From: Streptomyces griseoluteus
GTDB lineage: Bacteria > Actinomycetota > Actinomycetes > Streptomycetales > Streptomycetaceae
Length of the DNA: 64,000 nucleotides
Direction: 5' to 3'
Assembly (NCBI RefSeq): GCF_004784465.1
Contig: NZ_SRRU01000003.1
Coordinates: 248,001-312,000, forward strand
The notes beneath the pieces are model-generated. The model made no database searches and was not told the origin of the DNA. It saw only the letters and a list, made by a program, of their open reading frames with translations. A program made the translations under genes and the position numbers. Below are positions 61,792 to 64,000 of this stretch, one piece after another. How positions within the stretch are numbered: the first letter of the stretch is position 1; every line of letters begins with the position of its first letter.

Positions 61792-61821
61792 GTGACAAGC
61801 TTCTCCCCCGCGCACTAGGGT
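61792..61821 (+). promoter_or_regulatory. Housekeeping-type promoter before the 61856 gene
   Basis: GTGACA (61792-61797) and TAGGGT (61816-61821) are separated by 18 bases, a pattern fitting a HrdB-dependent promoter. The start codon lies 35 bases past the -10. Confidence 0.5.
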
Positions 61822-61855
61822 GCGCGCCGACAGACGAACCACTGGGGAGGCTGAG

Positions 61856-62719
61856 ATGGCCGGGTCGGACGATGCACCCGTGGCTGCTGCGGACGAGGCG
61901 CTCTACGTATTGACGGCGGTGCTGCTGACACCGGCGCAGTTCCCGAGCGTGCTCGGTGACGACTATCCCGCGGCCTGCGCGGCGCTCGGTCTCACGCCGC
62001 TCGACGAGGGGTACGGCCTGGTTCTCGGGCAGGACGGAGACGGGGCCCGGTGGACGGCCGTCATCGATGACGTGTCCCTGGTCGCGGTGGCCATAGCTTC
62101 CTGGGACTGCGGCATGGAGTACGAGTTGTCGCCCGACGAGCGCACCCTCGTGGCGGCCCTGCCCGGCTGGCCCCTGGCGCTCGCCGTCGCCGCACCCGAT
62201 GTACCGGCCCCGCACGACCCGGACACCGAGGCCACGGACCCCCCGCCTCTCACTCCACCCGATACCAGCACCTGGGGACCGGCCCAGCGACGCCTCGGCG
62301 CCGACGAGATAGCGCTCCAGTGGGCCGAGTGGCGCGGCCGGCTCGACGACGCCGATGTCCTGCCGAACAAGCAGGCTTCCGGAACCGAGGCAACCGCCCC
62401 GGAGGCCGAAGCGGCACCGGAGACCGAGCCGGAAGGCACCGCCAAGCCCGGCCATCCCGGCGTCCGCCAGGTACTCGAGGAGGCACGCGCCTACATCGAC
62501 GCCCCGCCGCCCCTCGGACGCGTCCGCTCCTCGTTCGCCCCCGGAGACGCGCGCACCCTGCGTGCCGACGGTCCCGGATGGTCGATCGTGGCCCGCACCG
62601 ACGACATCGCGTTCATCCTGCTCGACACGGAACCCGGCGAGGTCATCCCCGTGGGACGGGGCCCGGAACTCCCCGGCCTGCTGGAAGGGCTGGACAAGAT
62701 CGCCGTACGCCCGCTGTGA
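61856..62719 (+). CDS. Unknown acidic protein with Pro/Glu-rich linker
   Basis: 287 residues after GGGAGG. Not recognised. There are two folded-looking halves: residues 10-115 (ALYVLTAVLLTPAQFPSVLG...WDCGMEYELSPDE) and residues 205-287 (RVRSSFAPGDARTLRADGPG...FILLDTEP). Between them is a disordered stretch rich in Pro, Glu, Ala and Thr. No signal peptide or membrane helix. The first half recalls SMI1/SUKH-like or small regulatory domains only loosely, and I make no functional claim. Confidence 0.65.
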   Translation: MAGSDDAPVAAADEALYVLTAVLLTPAQFPSVLGDDYPAACAALGLTPLDEGYGLVLGQDGDGARWTAVIDDVSLVAVAIASWDCGMEYELSPDERTLVAALPGWPLALAVAAPDVPAPHDPDTEATDPPPLTPPDTSTWGPAQRRLGADEIALQWAEWRGRLDDADVLPNKQASGTEATAPEAEAAPETEPEGTAKPGHPGVRQVLEEARAYIDAPPPLGRVRSSFAPGDARTLRADGPGWSIVARTDDIAFILLDTEPGEVIPVGRGPELPGLLEGLDKIAVRPL

Positions 62720-62746
62720 CCCCGTGCGAAGCGCCGCCCAAAGGCG

Positions 62747-62929
62747 TCAGCGGCCTATCTCCTTGCGCGCCACCCGACGCAGCCTGCGCCGCTGCGAAGG
62801 GTCCAACGTCAGGTACGCGGCGGCGGGCACGCCCACGATGATCAGCAGTGCCGCCCACCAGGGCAGCCAAATCAGAAGGATCAGCCCGACCGCCACGCCA
62901 CCCACGGCGATCTTCGCGTTTCTCGACAT
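62747..62929 (-). CDS. Small two-helix membrane protein
   Basis: 60 residues from the ATG at 62929 after GGAGGCGGAG. Two hydrophobic segments (AVGGVAVGLILLIWLPWW and ALLIIVGVPAAAYLTL) are followed by an arginine-rich tail (RRRLRRVARKEIGR). Function unknown. Four phased TCAGGG hexamers lie in its upstream region, pointing to regulated expression. Confidence 0.7.
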   Translation of the reverse strand: MSRNAKIAVGGVAVGLILLIWLPWWAALLIIVGVPAAAYLTLDPSQRRRLRRVARKEIGR

Positions 62930-63011
62930 GAACTCCGCCTCCTACGTCACGACCCACTGCCGCTCTCTGCATGGGAAACGGTCCCGAGCGCCTCACGGTT
63001 CCGGCCACCGC

Positions 63012-63051
63012 CCCTGAGACATCCCTGAAGCCGACCCTGAGGAACCCCTGA
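63012..63051. repeat. Four phased CCCTGA (TCAGGG) hexamers
   Basis: CCCTGA occurs at 63012, 63023, 63035 and 63046, spaced 11, 12 and 11 bases, close to one helical turn. The spacers differ, so this is not a simple tandem duplication. The array lies 83 bases upstream of the small membrane protein gene (minus strand), as expected for OmpR-type response-regulator sites (inference). Confidence 0.55.
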
Positions 63052-63119
63052 GGCCCAGGTCGAAGGCCGACGCAGGACGCGCGTGACCAGCCTCGACGGG
63101 CTGACCACGCGCGATCCCG

Positions 63120-64000
<881 letters not shown>

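Overview
The window is about 72% GC, with coding regions strongly biased to G/C in the third codon position. It carries families typical of Streptomyces: a conservon of sensor kinase, LC7/roadblock, DUF742 and GTPase genes, DUF5709, DUF6397, DUF5134, DUF5997, a type B L31 and a class F sortase. It also has two copies of the short GC-rich intergenic repeat that is scattered through Streptomyces genomes. I read it as Streptomyces chromosome (inference from families and composition). There are no tRNA or rRNA genes, insertion sequences, prophage genes, CRISPR arrays or antibiotic biosynthetic clusters.

Layout. 1-8.4 kb: a FUSC membrane protein cut by the left edge, DUF5134 and M56 peptidase genes, a PAP2 phosphatase with the only TTA codon I found, a HAD hydrolase, an autoregulated-looking TetR gene, an FprA-like ferredoxin reductase and an NCS2 purine/uracil permease. 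8.4-16.5 kb: a very large CtpI-like P-type ATPase behind a small membrane protein with a His/Lys-rich tail, then a PaaX-type regulator divergent from an AidB-like acyl-CoA dehydrogenase. 16.5-25.9 kb: a beta-propeller protein, uracil-DNA glycosylase, a BadF-type sugar kinase, a CbiX-like protein without its metal ligands, a second FUSC protein, an Lrp regulator, a DHA2 exporter, and a LysR effector domain without a DNA-binding domain divergent from DUF5997. 25.9-35.7 kb: a methyltransferase, a VanX-like dipeptidase, a metallophosphoesterase, a PQQ-propeller Ser/Thr kinase, a TetR/SDR pair in which the SDR has an in-frame amber stop, an ECF sigma factor with a membrane partner, a class F sortase with a possible substrate, and YjbQ.

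35.8-39.9 kb is a sulfonate-use operon (leader peptide, ssuC, ssuB, ssuA, ssuD). The leader has a Cys codon near its end, and a perfect hairpin covers the ssuC ribosome binding site, which suggests attenuation by sulfur supply. 40-47 kb holds MltG, a homodimer-type ABC exporter divergent from a MarR regulator, and a heterodimeric ABC exporter whose two ATPase halves have lost complementary motifs. 47-53.6 kb: DUF5709, type B L31, a YdjM-like membrane protein, a Ski2-like helicase (DUF3516), TesB thioesterase and DUF6397.

53.7-59.6 kb is a conservon (cvnA-B-C-D) with an extra LC7 gene, an F420/FMN oxidoreductase and an MHYT gene broken by a frameshift in a GC dinucleotide tract. 59.8-64 kb: a methyltransferase, an MpaB/DUF2236 oxygenase, two genes of unknown function, a small membrane protein behind four helically spaced hexamers, and the 3' part of xylose isomerase, cut by the right edge.

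Most genes are housekeeping, transport or signalling. The unusual content is two likely recent gene lesions, several regulator/target pairs with visible operators, the ssu leader, the degenerate ABC pair, and orphan or split protein architectures.
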